In this document: piece by piece, positions 33,092 to 42,306 of the stretch
Position numbering within the stretch: the first letter of the stretch is position 1
Layout of the letters: the number at the start of each line of letters is the position of its first letter
Assembly: GCF_000758755.1 (NCBI RefSeq)
Contig: NZ_JRMV01000196.1
Coordinates: forward strand, 62,001-126,000
From: Actinomyces sp. S6-Spd3
GTDB lineage: Bacteria; Actinomycetota; Actinomycetes; Actinomycetales; Actinomycetaceae
Reading direction: 5' to 3'
DNA: 64,000 nt
Made by a program: the position numbers and the translations under genes
The notes under the pieces: model-generated
Told to the model about the DNA's origin: nothing
Databases searched by the model: none
The model's input: the letters and a program-made list of their open reading frames with translations, nothing else

Positions 33092-33786
33092 TCGGCGTGC
33101 TCCTCCTGCGCGAGGGCTTCAGTTTCACTGGCCTCAGTCTGCTCGCCTGAACGCTTCTTTCCAACGATCTCAATGATCACGGGCAGAACCGAGACGAGGA
33201 TGATGACACCCAAGATCAAGGTCAGGTTGTCGTGCACGAAGGGAACATTACCCAGCAGCGAGCCAACGAGGATGAATCCCGCGCCCCAGATCAGGGCACC
33301 CAAGGTGTTGAAGATCAGGAACTTCACGTAGGGGTAGCGTGCCATTCCTGCCGCGAGCGGAATGAAGGTACGAACGAAGGGGATGAAACGACCAATGACC
33401 AGCGAACGCCCGCCGTAGTCACGGAAGTATCGCTCGGCCTTCTCCAAGTGCTCGGTCTTCAAGACTCGAGCATCCGGCTTGAAGAACTTGCGTCCCCACT
33501 TTGCGCCGAGGAAGTAACCGATCTGTGCGCCGATGAAGGCCGCAACAACAACCATGATGATCAGTGTCGGCAGGTGTAGCCCCAGTCGATCGTGGAGCAA
33601 ACCCGCAGTGAACAGCAGAGATTCGCCGGGAAGGACCGGGAAGAGAACACCGGATTCGATGAGGACAATGAGCATTGTTCCCCACAAAACCCACGGTCCC
33701 ATTGCGACCAGCAGGCTTTCGGGGTCCTTGAACCAGTTGATGAAGGTATCCAGACCTGAGGCATTGACCATGACGGCAGCAAGCAT
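33088..33786 (-). CDS. DedA-family membrane protein
   Basis: 232 residues with about five hydrophobic segments. DedA/VTT landmarks: PVLPGESLLFTAGLL, GAQIGYFLGAKWGRKFF, and GRFIPFVRTFIPLAAGMARYPYVKFLIFNTLGALIW with the conserved Arg residues. DedA proteins are linked to lipid-carrier (undecaprenyl phosphate) or phospholipid translocation across the membrane. The ATG at 33786 has AAGGAAA upstream; an earlier frame start is unlikely. Divergent from the large flippase-like gene, itself a lipid-handling candidate. Confidence 0.88.
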   Translation of the reverse strand: MLAAVMVNASGLDTFINWFKDPESLLVAMGPWVLWGTMLIVLIESGVLFPVLPGESLLFTAGLLHDRLGLHLPTLIIMVVVAAFIGAQIGYFLGAKWGRKFFKPDARVLKTEHLEKAERYFRDYGGRSLVIGRFIPFVRTFIPLAAGMARYPYVKFLIFNTLGALIWGAGFILVGSLLGNVPFVHDNLTLILGVIILVSVLPVIIEIVGKKRSGEQTEASETEALAQEEHAE

Positions 33787-33875
33787 GCAGATTTCCTTAA
33801 ACTCGGGCACCGTTCACTTAAGAGTGCACGGCATGTTACGAAGTCAACCCTACCGGTCTTTAGAAGACAGATAGG

Positions 33876-36488
33876 ATGTCATCCATGGAGAATTCCGAGG
33901 AACTGATCACGTCCGAGGCCACTGACGCCCCGCAGCCCCCTGCGTCCGCGTCCGAGCAGGCCGAAGAAAGCACCCCCGATCACGCTCCCGTACGCCAGTC
34001 AAGACTTCCCGAGGCGGTCTTTTTCGCCGATCGGGTTCATTACCGTCGCCGCCGTCGCTCCGACCTTGTCGAGGCCATTTTCTGCCTCCTCGGTATCGCC
34101 TTGGCGTGGGGGCTGGGTTTCGTCGCCTCCTCAACAACCGAAGGTGTTGCCGAAGATGTCCTACGCGTGACAGTCATTCGTGATCTGCTGCTCATGCCCT
34201 TGTCCGTTGTCGAAGGCTTGACCATTCTTGTCACCCCGATCGCCGTAATCGGCATGCTGCTCTTCCGTCGGCAGGTCTCCACAGCAATCGAAGCACTGAC
34301 AACAAGCGTGATCGCAGGTGTCGCCTCGTACGTAATCTTGCTGGGACTGCGTCAACTTCCCGAAACCGCAACCGCCCCGCTAAGCGTCACCTATTCGGAA
34401 AACGGGCAAACGGCCTCGTACATTGCAATCAACTTGGTCGCCATCGCGCTCATTGCACTCTTCACTGCGGCAGGCGAGGCCGAGGCCATGCGCACGATTC
34501 GCTGGTCGTACTGGGCACTCGCCGTCATCATCGTCATTTGGGTTTTGCGCGGCCAGCTCACGCTTCCCTCGGCGGTATTCTCCGTGCTCTTGGGACGCAC
34601 TTTCGGATCGGCCTCGCGCTTTGTTTTGGGATTCCAAGACCGTAGCGCTTCGGGCGGGCAGATCGTACGCGCACTTCTCTCGATTCGGATCACGCCCCAA
34701 CGCATCATTCGCACAGATCTTCTTCCTGCGGGGGTCAACCTGGAAACATGGCTGGTCACCGAAACAGAACATGGCCATTTCCACGCGGAACCCCACGCAT
34801 CCGATTCGGCTGAATACACGATTCCACGTCGTCCCCCCGTTGATGGCAATCGCCACTACCAGGTGTGGGATATCTATGGTGTACCCTACGAGATCACGAT
34901 GCTCGACCCGGGGCGCGGAATGACCGGGACACTTTTGGAAGTGTGGAATAACGTCCGTCTTCGCGGCCTTTCCCGTTGGGTCTCCCCCTCTGTGAAGGCT
35001 GCTGCCGAGCGTTCCATGCTGACCACCATTTCCGCAAAGCGCGCGGGCGTCCATCTGCCCGAACCCATGGGGCTTGCGCAGGCGGGCGACTCCATCATGA
35101 CCGTCATGCGCGTGCTTCCACCAACCGCATCTTTGAAGGATCTTGCCGAGGCAGATGCACTCACCGATGAGATCCTTGACGAGGCCTGGAAGCAGTTGGT
35201 CTTCGCGCACTCCCATGCGATCAGTCACCGCCACATCGCCCCTTCTTCCCTGGTTGTGGATGAGTCTTCCCAGGTATGGCTGATCCACTGGGATGAGGGC
35301 GAGGTTGCAACGAACGAGCTCAATCAGCGCATCGATGTTGCCCAGATGCTCACCCTGCTTGCGATCTATGTCGGAAAGGACCGGGCGCTGGCCTCGGCGC
35401 GACGAAATCTCTCCGAAGAAGCTTTGGTCGGCTGCGCGCCGGTACTGCAAAAGGCTGTCCTACCTTCGGAGGTTACTGCAAGCCTTCGACGCAGCGATCT
35501 CCTTGACAAACTCCGCGAAGAGATCGTTGCCGATACTCCTCAAGAGTCCGTCCAACCGGCGAATTTGCAACGTTTCGCTCCCAAGACGATGATCACCTTC
35601 GCAGTTCTTGCGCTCGCGGCCATCATCTTGATGGGTTCCTTGAACTTCTCCGATATCGTCGCAGCCGTCAAGCAGGCCAACCCAATCTGGATTGCCATTG
35701 CTTTCGCTTTCGCAGCTGCAACATGGGTTGGCGGCGCTGTTCCTCTGGTCGCTTTCAGCCAAGAGAAGGTCAAGTTCGGAGACTCGATTCTTGCTCAGGT
35801 CGCTGCTTCGATTGTCACTCTGGTCGCACCTGCTGGAATTGGGCCCGCCGCACTCAACCTGCGCTTCCTCACCAAGCAGAAGATGAGCACAGCCGCTGCG
35901 GTTACAACCGTGACTCTTCAGCAGATTTCACAGTTCCTCGTGACTATTTCGCTGCTCGTCACCGTTTTGTTCTTCTCCGGTTCCTCGCTGTCTGTATCGC
36001 TGCCTTATGGCGCGATCATTGCCGGTGTCGCAGTTGTCGCCCTTGTGGTGATTATCTGCATCTCGATCCCGAAGGTCCGAAAGTTTATTTGGTCGAAGAT
36101 CGAACCCACGTGGAAGCAGGTCTATCCGCGCCTCATGTGGGTTGCCGGCCAGCCCCAGCGCCTCCTGGCGGTTCTTGCGGGGAACATGCTCATGAACATC
36201 GGCTTCGTTGGTGCGTTCTGGGCTTCGCTCAAGGCCATGGGCGGGTCGCTGAATCTTGTGACCCTGTCGATTACCTACTTGGCATCGAACTCCTTGGGTT
36301 CGGTTGTGCCCTCCCCCGGTGGTATTGGTCCTGTCGAGGCCGCGCTCACCGGTGGTTTGCAGGTGGCAGGTATCGGCGTGTCGATCGCATTGCCAACCGC
36401 AATCATCTACCGCCTCGTGACCTTCTATGGCCGCGCGCCCTTCGGTTGGGTTGCACTGAAGATCATGCAGAAGCGGAACCTAATCTGA
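33876..36488 (+). CDS. Flippase-like (LPG synthetase-type) membrane protein with an embedded degenerate kinase domain
   Basis: 870 residues. Disordered acidic N-terminus (1-40); 6-7 membrane segments (about 68-255); a soluble central region (about 270-565) that looks like a protein-kinase/APH fold; then 7-8 segments (572-865) matching the lysylphosphatidylglycerol synthetase transmembrane family, with PAGIGPAALNLRFL and VPSPGGIGPVEAALTGGL. In the kinase-like part the catalytic loop reads SHRHIAPSSLVV (451-461) and the metal loop VWLIHWDEG. Relative to HRD..N and DFG, the catalytic Asp and Asn are lost, so it is probably a pseudokinase. Likely lipid-linked translocation or synthesis at the membrane; the substrate is unknown. 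Confidence 0.75.
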   Translation: MSSMENSEELITSEATDAPQPPASASEQAEESTPDHAPVRQSRLPEAVFFADRVHYRRRRRSDLVEAIFCLLGIALAWGLGFVASSTTEGVAEDVLRVTVIRDLLLMPLSVVEGLTILVTPIAVIGMLLFRRQVSTAIEALTTSVIAGVASYVILLGLRQLPETATAPLSVTYSENGQTASYIAINLVAIALIALFTAAGEAEAMRTIRWSYWALAVIIVIWVLRGQLTLPSAVFSVLLGRTFGSASRFVLGFQDRSASGGQIVRALLSIRITPQRIIRTDLLPAGVNLETWLVTETEHGHFHAEPHASDSAEYTIPRRPPVDGNRHYQVWDIYGVPYEITMLDPGRGMTGTLLEVWNNVRLRGLSRWVSPSVKAAAERSMLTTISAKRAGVHLPEPMGLAQAGDSIMTVMRVLPPTASLKDLAEADALTDEILDEAWKQLVFAHSHAISHRHIAPSSLVVDESSQVWLIHWDEGEVATNELNQRIDVAQMLTLLAIYVGKDRALASARRNLSEEALVGCAPVLQKAVLPSEVTASLRRSDLLDKLREEIVADTPQESVQPANLQRFAPKTMITFAVLALAAIILMGSLNFSDIVAAVKQANPIWIAIAFAFAAATWVGGAVPLVAFSQEKVKFGDSILAQVAASIVTLVAPAGIGPAALNLRFLTKQKMSTAAAVTTVTLQQISQFLVTISLLVTVLFFSGSSLSVSLPYGAIIAGVAVVALVVIICISIPKVRKFIWSKIEPTWKQVYPRLMWVAGQPQRLLAVLAGNMLMNIGFVGAFWASLKAMGGSLNLVTLSITYLASNSLGSVVPSPGGIGPVEAALTGGLQVAGIGVSIALPTAIIYRLVTFYGRAPFGWVALKIMQKRNLI

Positions 36489-36522
36489 GCGGTCCGCAGC
36501 GATATCTTTGCGCGCCCCACGC

Positions 36523-37413
36523 TTAGCCCTTGACTGCGCCCGAAACCATTCCCGTTGACATCCTGTTTTGAACGAAGATAAACAAGATAAGAACGGGGAT
36601 TGTAATAAGCGTCGAACCGGCCATCACGCCTCCCCAGTCAGAACCTTGAAGGCCCTGCTGGAAGGATTGGAGCCACAGCGGCAAGGTCACCGCAGAATCG
36701 CGCGAGAGAACGATAAGCGCCAGCGTGTACTCGTTCCACGAATGCAGGAAAGCAAAGACTGAAGTTGAGACCAACCCCGGCGCCAGCAACGGCAAAGTCA
36801 CGCGCATGAATGCTTGCACGCGGGTGCATCCATCAATCATTGCGGCCTGTTCCAATTCCTCGGGAACGGCCTCGACGTATCCGCGCATCATCCATGTGAC
36901 GAAGGGGAGTACACCACCGACGTAGAGCAGGGACAATCCCGCGACAGAATTCAACAGTGCCCACGAATCAAGCATGCGGTACTGCGAAATGAACAGTGCC
37001 TCGGCGGGGATCATCTGGATCACGAGGATGGAGACGATTAGGGTGCGTCGGCCTCGGAAGTTAAAGCGAGCCAAGGCAAGCGCTGCAAGAAGCGAGCACA
37101 GCGTAGTCGCGCATACAGTGATGATGGCTGCGCTCAGCGACATAAGCAGTGCAGAGCGGAAAGCCGGAGAAGTCAGCACCCCCACAAAATGCTCGGTTGT
37201 CAGCGGTGACGGCCAAAGCTTGGGAGGACTCGATAGAAGGTTGCGTTCTGTTTGGAAAGCAGAGTTGACCATCCAGTACACGGGAAGCAACCACATCAGT
37301 GCCGTGATCACCAAGAGCACATTCACGATGACTTTACCGGGACGCACCTTGCGCCGATTTGATTGACGAGGCGACACTTGGCCCGCGTTTTCCCTGACCT
37401 GCGTGGCACTCAT
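36523..37413 (-). CDS. dasC: Sugar ABC transporter permease (DasC-like)
   Basis: 296 residues, MalG/CUT1-type permease with six predicted membrane segments and the EAA loop EELEQAAMIDGCTRVQAFMRVTLPLLAPG. Its start overlaps the stop of the second permease gene by 4 bp. Part of a chitobiose-type importer by context with the DasA-like binding protein; the symbol is by similarity and position. No ATPase is encoded here; Das systems usually share MsiK. Confidence 0.85.
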   Translation of the reverse strand: MSATQVRENAGQVSPRQSNRRKVRPGKVIVNVLLVITALMWLLPVYWMVNSAFQTERNLLSSPPKLWPSPLTTEHFVGVLTSPAFRSALLMSLSAAIITVCATTLCSLLAALALARFNFRGRRTLIVSILVIQMIPAEALFISQYRMLDSWALLNSVAGLSLLYVGGVLPFVTWMMRGYVEAVPEELEQAAMIDGCTRVQAFMRVTLPLLAPGLVSTSVFAFLHSWNEYTLALIVLSRDSAVTLPLWLQSFQQGLQGSDWGGVMAGSTLITIPVLILFIFVQNRMSTGMVSGAVKG

Positions 37414-38351
37414 CGTGCGTCCCCCTTCGTGAAGAGCATATGGATGTATTTCGCCGTGATAACCACAGTGATCAGCAAGATGACCGTTGCCAGGGCCGAA
37501 GCCATCCCGTAGTTGCCCTGTGAAATACCCAGCCGGTAAACATAGGTTCCCAAAAGGTTTGTTTCCGTTGAGATCGATCCGGATTGCTGCAGGACGTAGA
37601 TGTGCGTGAAGACACGCAAGTCCCAGATCACTTGGAGAACGCCGATCAGTGCGATGACGGGAGAGATCGACGGGAAGATGACATAGCGCAGGCGGGAGAG
37701 GTATCCAGCGCCGTCGATTTGTGCCGCTTCAATCAGCGAGTCATCGATTTGAGTGACGGCCGCATAGATTGAAATTGCAGCCAAGGGCATCGACGCCCAG
37801 ATGATAATGGCCGAAGCTACCAAGAAGAAGGTCCAGTAGGACGCTGAGAGCCAAGCAAAACCCTTGAAGGGAAGGCCAAGAGCCGCCAAGAGGAAATTGA
37901 TGAGGCCAAAGTTCGGGTCAACCAGCCATTGCCAGACAGTGAGCGAGGCAAGGAGAGGCATTGCCCAGACGACTATCAGAGTGGAGTTCATGAAGGTTCG
38001 CGCCGCTGGGGAGGCTGCGCGCATCATGAGTGCCAAAGTAATGGCGCCAATCATGGTGATTCCAGCTGTCCAGGCACAAAATGCGAGTGATTTTGCAAGG
38101 ACCGACCAGAAATAGGAGTCGGAGAGAATCGCTTTGTAGTTGTCGAATCCAACCCACTTCGGCGGCTTTCCAAACTGCTGTTCCAAGCCAAACTTTTGGA
38201 AAGACATGATGAACTGGCGGAGCATGGGGTAGCCCAAGACAACCAAGACCAGAACAACGGCTGGACTGAGAAGAAGGAAGGGTGCCATTTTCCGTTTCAG
38301 GAAGCCCTTCTTTGGGCGCCTCTTGACGGAAGACACGTGGGTGGAGGTCAT
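37410..38351 (-). CDS. dasB: Sugar ABC transporter permease (DasB-like)
   Basis: 313 residues, MalF/CUT1-type permease: a cytoplasmic basic N-terminus (KRRPKKGFLKRK), six membrane segments and the EAA loop DDSLIEAAQIDGAGYLSRLRYVIFPSISP. The ATG at 38351 is preceded by GGAGAG; an upstream in-frame start at 38399 is unlikely. Second gene of dasABC order. Confidence 0.85.
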   Translation of the reverse strand: MTSTHVSSVKRRPKKGFLKRKMAPFLLLSPAVVLVLVVLGYPMLRQFIMSFQKFGLEQQFGKPPKWVGFDNYKAILSDSYFWSVLAKSLAFCAWTAGITMIGAITLALMMRAASPAARTFMNSTLIVVWAMPLLASLTVWQWLVDPNFGLINFLLAALGLPFKGFAWLSASYWTFFLVASAIIIWASMPLAAISIYAAVTQIDDSLIEAAQIDGAGYLSRLRYVIFPSISPVIALIGVLQVIWDLRVFTHIYVLQQSGSISTETNLLGTYVYRLGISQGNYGMASALATVILLITVVITAKYIHMLFTKGDAR

Positions 38352-38470
38352 TTTTCTCTCCGGTATTGCGATGGTGCAGGGGAGTCGCCCGGAATACATT
38401 GAGGACGGACGACTCCCCCACTATTGATGCGCCGCTCGCCGCCTCGTGCGGATAGGCGCGTTGTGAAGGG

Positions 38471-39778
38471 CTACTGCTGGTTCAAGGTCGCATCGAGCTT
38501 TGTGCCCGTTTCCTTTGCGACTGTCTTGACATCCTTACCCTGAGCAATCTCGGTGAAGAAATCACGGATGACGTTGTCACCAGCGACGACTCCCCACTGC
38601 GGAGTATTGGGGGTGAGCTTCGAGTTCTCGATGACGGTGGTCGAGATATCAGCAAATGCGCCTTCCGAGGCTGAACCGTACTGGGTATTTCCAGGTGTCC
38701 ACCCCGATTTTGCGACCATCTTCTGGAAGTCCTCGGAGAAGATCACTTCGAGTGCCTTCTTTGCGAGCTCAGGGTTTTGCGCGTTTGCAGCGAGGGAAAT
38801 CGATGAGCCCCCTGCGAAGGTCTTACCAACGCTGCCTTCCTTGAGTCCAGGAATCGGCATGACGCCGACCTTGCCGGCATCCCACAGTTCCTTGTCGATC
38901 TTCTTGGCAACGGAACCGGTGCCGACGAGGATACCAACCTTGTTTTCGTTGAAGTACTTCTGGAAGTTCTTCTGCGAAGCGGAAGAGTCCATCGCGTATG
39001 CGGTGCCATCCTTAAAGATCTTCTGGATGCGTTCGAGGGAAGCGACGGTGTTGGGATCCGTGAGCTTTTCCTGCCACTTGCCGTTGCTCAAGGTTGCATA
39101 GTCGCCATCGCCGGCAAACATCAGTGACTCAACACCGTGAATGTCAACAGCAGACAGGTACATTCCCGAGAAGCCCTCAACTCCGTCGGGGTTTGCCTTA
39201 CCCAGGGCAACTGCTGCATCTGCCAATTCATCTAGGGTCTTCGGAACAGCAATGTTGGCCTTCTCGAAGAGGTCCTTGCGGTAAATAATTCCGCGTGCAC
39301 CGGCGTAGAGAGGAAGCGCGTAGAGCTGGTTATCCCAGCGTCCTGCATCAATGAAGCTCTGAATCAGCTTATCGCCGCCGACCTTGTTGTAGAGGTCGTC
39401 AACGGGAGCAAAAGCCCCAACAGATGCAAAAACAGCAGTCTGAGTGTTTCCAGTTTCGACTAGGTCGGGACTCTCGGACTTCGATGCCAGGGATGTCTGG
39501 AGCTTGGAAACGATGCCATCCCAAGGTTGAATTTCAACCTTGAGGGTGTTTCCGGGGTTCTGTTCGGCGAAGGTCTTCTCGAGGTAAGCGATCGCATCGT
39601 CAGAGATCGACCCCTCCATGAACCACACGCGCACGGTCTTTCCCGTGATGCTTGAAGTGTCGCTAGAAGCGCTGGAACCGGACGTGCTGGATGAGTTTCC
39701 ACATGCCGCAAGGCCGAGGCTGAGCGCAGACGCGGTTGCCAGTGCGATCAGGCGCCTTCTGGTTGTGTGCTGAGACAT
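38471..39778 (-). CDS. dasA: Sugar ABC transporter substrate-binding lipoprotein (DasA-like)
   Basis: 435 residues, lipobox LAAC with Cys26. The mature part resembles N,N'-diacetylchitobiose-binding DasA: VRVWFMEGSISDD, FAEQNPGNTLKVEIQPWDGIVSKLQTSL, PDLVETGNTQTAVFASVGAFAPVDDL, YALPLYAGARGIIYRKDLFEKA. Extracellular capture of chitobiose is supported by the nearby GH20 hexosaminidase. It is first in the transporter operon with a likely promoter at 39825-39854. Confidence 0.88.
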   Translation of the reverse strand: MSQHTTRRRLIALATASALSLGLAACGNSSSTSGSSASSDTSSITGKTVRVWFMEGSISDDAIAYLEKTFAEQNPGNTLKVEIQPWDGIVSKLQTSLASKSESPDLVETGNTQTAVFASVGAFAPVDDLYNKVGGDKLIQSFIDAGRWDNQLYALPLYAGARGIIYRKDLFEKANIAVPKTLDELADAAVALGKANPDGVEGFSGMYLSAVDIHGVESLMFAGDGDYATLSNGKWQEKLTDPNTVASLERIQKIFKDGTAYAMDSSASQKNFQKYFNENKVGILVGTGSVAKKIDKELWDAGKVGVMPIPGLKEGSVGKTFAGGSSISLAANAQNPELAKKALEVIFSEDFQKMVAKSGWTPGNTQYGSASEGAFADISTTVIENSKLTPNTPQWGVVAGDNVIRDFFTEIAQGKDVKTVAKETGTKLDATLNQQ

Positions 39779-39824
39779 TGTTTTTTCCTCTCAAACGCTA
39801 CGCGCCTATGCGTAGATGAGCTTA

Positions 39825-39854
39825 AGTATCATCAGCACAAAAAAGTTTGTCAAG
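39825..39854 (-). promoter_or_regulatory. dasABC promoter with overlapping inverted repeat
   Basis: On the minus strand TTGACA (39849-39854), 18 bp, then GATACT (39825-39830). Just upstream TGTCA-CGGTTCT-TGACA forms a 5-bp inverted repeat running into the -35, and a TGTAACA half-site similar to the ROK operator at 41050 lies near 39870, at the end of the ROK gene. Confidence 0.55.
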
Positions 39855-39870
39855 AACCGTGACACTTTTG

Positions 39871-41010
39871 TTACACGGCAAGTTTTACAATCGACTCAAC
39901 GACATCTTCATCCCGCACAATGACCCTGAAGGCCGCAGAAGCCATCTCCTGAGCCGAAGCTGGCTGCCCCGCACACGCAAAACGTACGTTACGGGAAGAT
40001 AGAGGAAGGCCCCGGCGACGAACAATCCGTCGCAAGGGATCAAGAAGACTCTCCCCCACCTGCGCGATCTCACCGCCAAGGACAATCACCTCAGGGTCAA
40101 GTAAGTTCGTGACACTCACCATCACCACGCCCAGCTGCTCACCAATTTCCTCGATGACGCTTGTGCACGCATGATCCCCGCTCCGAACCGCTGCAACGAA
40201 GTCTGAAATCGTCGCACCCGCGCCAAGAATTGGCTTGAGTCGAGCAAGAATTGCAGGCGTTGATACATACTGCTGAAGACATCCTCGATTGGAACACTCA
40301 CACGGTAATCCCATGGGATCAATGCTGATGTGTCCCAGTTCCCCAGCACCCCCATGCGCACCTTGGACCAGAGTTGCGCCGAGGATGTTCCCCATAGTGA
40401 TTCCATGCGAAAGATGGACGTAGACCATATTGTCGACCGGCTGATCCAGCCGCTCAAACTCAACAAACGCCGCCAATCGCGCGGTATTTTCCACACGGAC
40501 AGGGGCCTGAAGAAGGGAACTCATTGCCTGAAGAGGATTGGTATCTTTCCACATTGACGAGGCCGTGCCACCAACCACCTCACCCGTGCGAACGTTGATT
40601 TGGGTATTGACTGCAATATGGCCTGCACACACCCTGGGTGCTCCAAGATCAGCGAGCATCGCGCGGATAGTCTTCTCGACATGAGCCAGACGCATCTTCC
40701 CGATTTCTCCTGGCTTTTCAGGATTTTCACGCGAGGCAACAATACGTCCATCTACGGTGGCAATTGAGACAAGAGTGCGATCAATCCAAAAGACAACCGA
40801 TACCAAAACCCCCAGTTTTTCAGTGAGCTTGACAGTCGACTTCAGTGGAGATTCCCCATCATCAGCCATATACCCTTCGGCGATAAGGTCTTGAACTACG
40901 TTTGTGACCGTTGTTCGAGATACCGAGAGAATGCGAGCGAGCGCAGCGCGATGCTGCGGGCCTTGACTCACAAGGGCAGCAATAGCTCGCTCTTTGTTGG
41001 TGCTCAGCAC
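39871..41010 (-). CDS. ROK-family transcriptional regulator
   Basis: 379 residues. N-terminal wHTH (RAALARILSVSRTTVTNVVQDLIAEGYM), then a ROK domain with VYVHLSHGITMGNILGATLVQGAHGGAGELGHISIDPMGLPCECSNRGCLQQYVS; the zinc cysteines are present. Lies between dasABC and the divergent GH20 gene, so it probably senses an amino sugar and controls both. Streptomyces uses the GntR-type DasR for this, so the regulator type differs. Confidence 0.85.
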   Translation of the reverse strand: MLSTNKERAIAALVSQGPQHRAALARILSVSRTTVTNVVQDLIAEGYMADDGESPLKSTVKLTEKLGVLVSVVFWIDRTLVSIATVDGRIVASRENPEKPGEIGKMRLAHVEKTIRAMLADLGAPRVCAGHIAVNTQINVRTGEVVGGTASSMWKDTNPLQAMSSLLQAPVRVENTARLAAFVEFERLDQPVDNMVYVHLSHGITMGNILGATLVQGAHGGAGELGHISIDPMGLPCECSNRGCLQQYVSTPAILARLKPILGAGATISDFVAAVRSGDHACTSVIEEIGEQLGVVMVSVTNLLDPEVIVLGGEIAQVGESLLDPLRRIVRRRGLPLSSRNVRFACAGQPASAQEMASAAFRVIVRDEDVVESIVKLAV

Positions 41011-41049
41011 TTTCCTCTCCCATCACGTCTTGGCATACCGAAATAGCAA

Positions 41050-41066
41050 TGTTACGATTCGTAACA
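41050..41066. promoter_or_regulatory. Operator between the ROK regulator and the hexosaminidase gene
   Basis: A perfect 17-bp palindrome TGTTACG-ATT-CGTAACA, 35 bp before the GH20 start and 39 bp before the ROK start. Probable binding site of the ROK regulator. Confidence 0.7.
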
Positions 41067-41100
41067 CTATAGTCGGTTGACCTTATCAAAGGGGATTAAC

Positions 41101-42306
41101 GTGTCACCCTCAATAATCCCACACGACCGCGAATGCACACCGGCATTCGCATGGCGCGGCTTCATGCTCGATTCTGCGCGAACTTTCTGGCCCCCCGAGC
41201 TAGTCCACGAGATCCTCACTCTCCTCTCGCGTTATGGTTTCAACCGTTTCCACTGGCATCTCACCGATGATGCGGGATGGCGGATCAACATTCCCGGCTA
41301 CCCCGAGCTCACACGCATAGGCGCGACCCTTCCGCGAGAAGCTTTCGATTGGTACGACAATATCGATCCCGATAAACGTGCAGAGATGATCGCACGTGCT
41401 CCTCAAGATTCCACTTGGGGGTATTACACGGATGAGGACATCCGTGAGATTGTCGCCCACGCTTCCTTAGAAGGAATCGAGGTCATCCCTGAAATTGACC
41501 TTCCCGGACACATGCACGCCGCAATTCGCTCTTATCCAAACCTCGGAGATCCGGCACTTGCTTCACTGCCCGCCAAGAAGTGGAGCCATCGAAATGACCT
41601 GCTGTGGCCAAGCGAAGAAGCTTGGGACTTCATCGAGGCCACACTCACGCACGTCGCTTCGCTCTTCCCATCGCCGATCATTCACATTGGTGGTGATGAA
41701 TGCCGTTTCGAGGCATGGGAAAGCGACCAAGAACTCATGAATTCCCTTGCGGCGCAAGAAATCCTCTCTGGGCGAGAACTTCAAGCCCACATGACCCGAC
41801 GCACGCTGGCACTCCTCCACAGCCTCGGCAAGAGAACAGCAGGATGGGACGAACTGACGGAAATCGCTCCCTGCGAGGTTCTCGATGACACTCTCATCAT
41901 CGCATGGCGCGGATTCGGCGAAGGTCCCCGCAGGGCGGCGCAATCTGGACAGCCCTGGGTCTATGGATGCTGTGACCAGCTCTATCTCAATCGTCTCGCT
42001 GGTCCGGCCCAAGAAGAACCCGCCGCCATGTTTGGCATCATCACCGAGGATCGAATCCTCACTGAGGTCATGGCGGAAGTGCACAAAGCACAAAACCCCC
42101 CGATTGGAATCCAAGCCGCACTGTGGTGCGAATTCGTCCCAACTCGCGAGCAGCTCTTTTACCAGCTCTTCCCACGCTTACTCGCGGTCGCAGAGGTCGC
42201 CTGGCACGGCCTCGATGCCCTCAATGACTCCCAGATGCGTGAGAGGATCGATACGGAAATGGAATGGCTGGCCTCGCAAGGGGTGCGAGGCCGCAGCCGC
42301 AGTTAG
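41101..42306 (+). CDS. Beta-N-acetylhexosaminidase, GH20
   Basis: 401 residues, no signal peptide, so an intracellular enzyme acting on imported chitobiose. GH20 features: WRGFMLDSARTFWP, FNRFHWHLTDDAGWRINIPGYPEL, EGIEVIPEIDLPGHMHAAI, the catalytic pair in IIHIGGDECRFEAW (Asp-Glu), and a Trp-rich C-terminal pocket (AALWCEFVPTREQLFYQLFPRLLAVAEVAW). Start GTG at 41101 with AAGGGG upstream; an upstream TTG frame start is less likely. Its stop overlaps the stop of the convergent barrel gene. Confidence 0.92.
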   Translation: MSPSIIPHDRECTPAFAWRGFMLDSARTFWPPELVHEILTLLSRYGFNRFHWHLTDDAGWRINIPGYPELTRIGATLPREAFDWYDNIDPDKRAEMIARAPQDSTWGYYTDEDIREIVAHASLEGIEVIPEIDLPGHMHAAIRSYPNLGDPALASLPAKKWSHRNDLLWPSEEAWDFIEATLTHVASLFPSPIIHIGGDECRFEAWESDQELMNSLAAQEILSGRELQAHMTRRTLALLHSLGKRTAGWDELTEIAPCEVLDDTLIIAWRGFGEGPRRAAQSGQPWVYGCCDQLYLNRLAGPAQEEPAAMFGIITEDRILTEVMAEVHKAQNPPIGIQAALWCEFVPTREQLFYQLFPRLLAVAEVAWHGLDALNDSQMRERIDTEMEWLASQGVRGRSRS

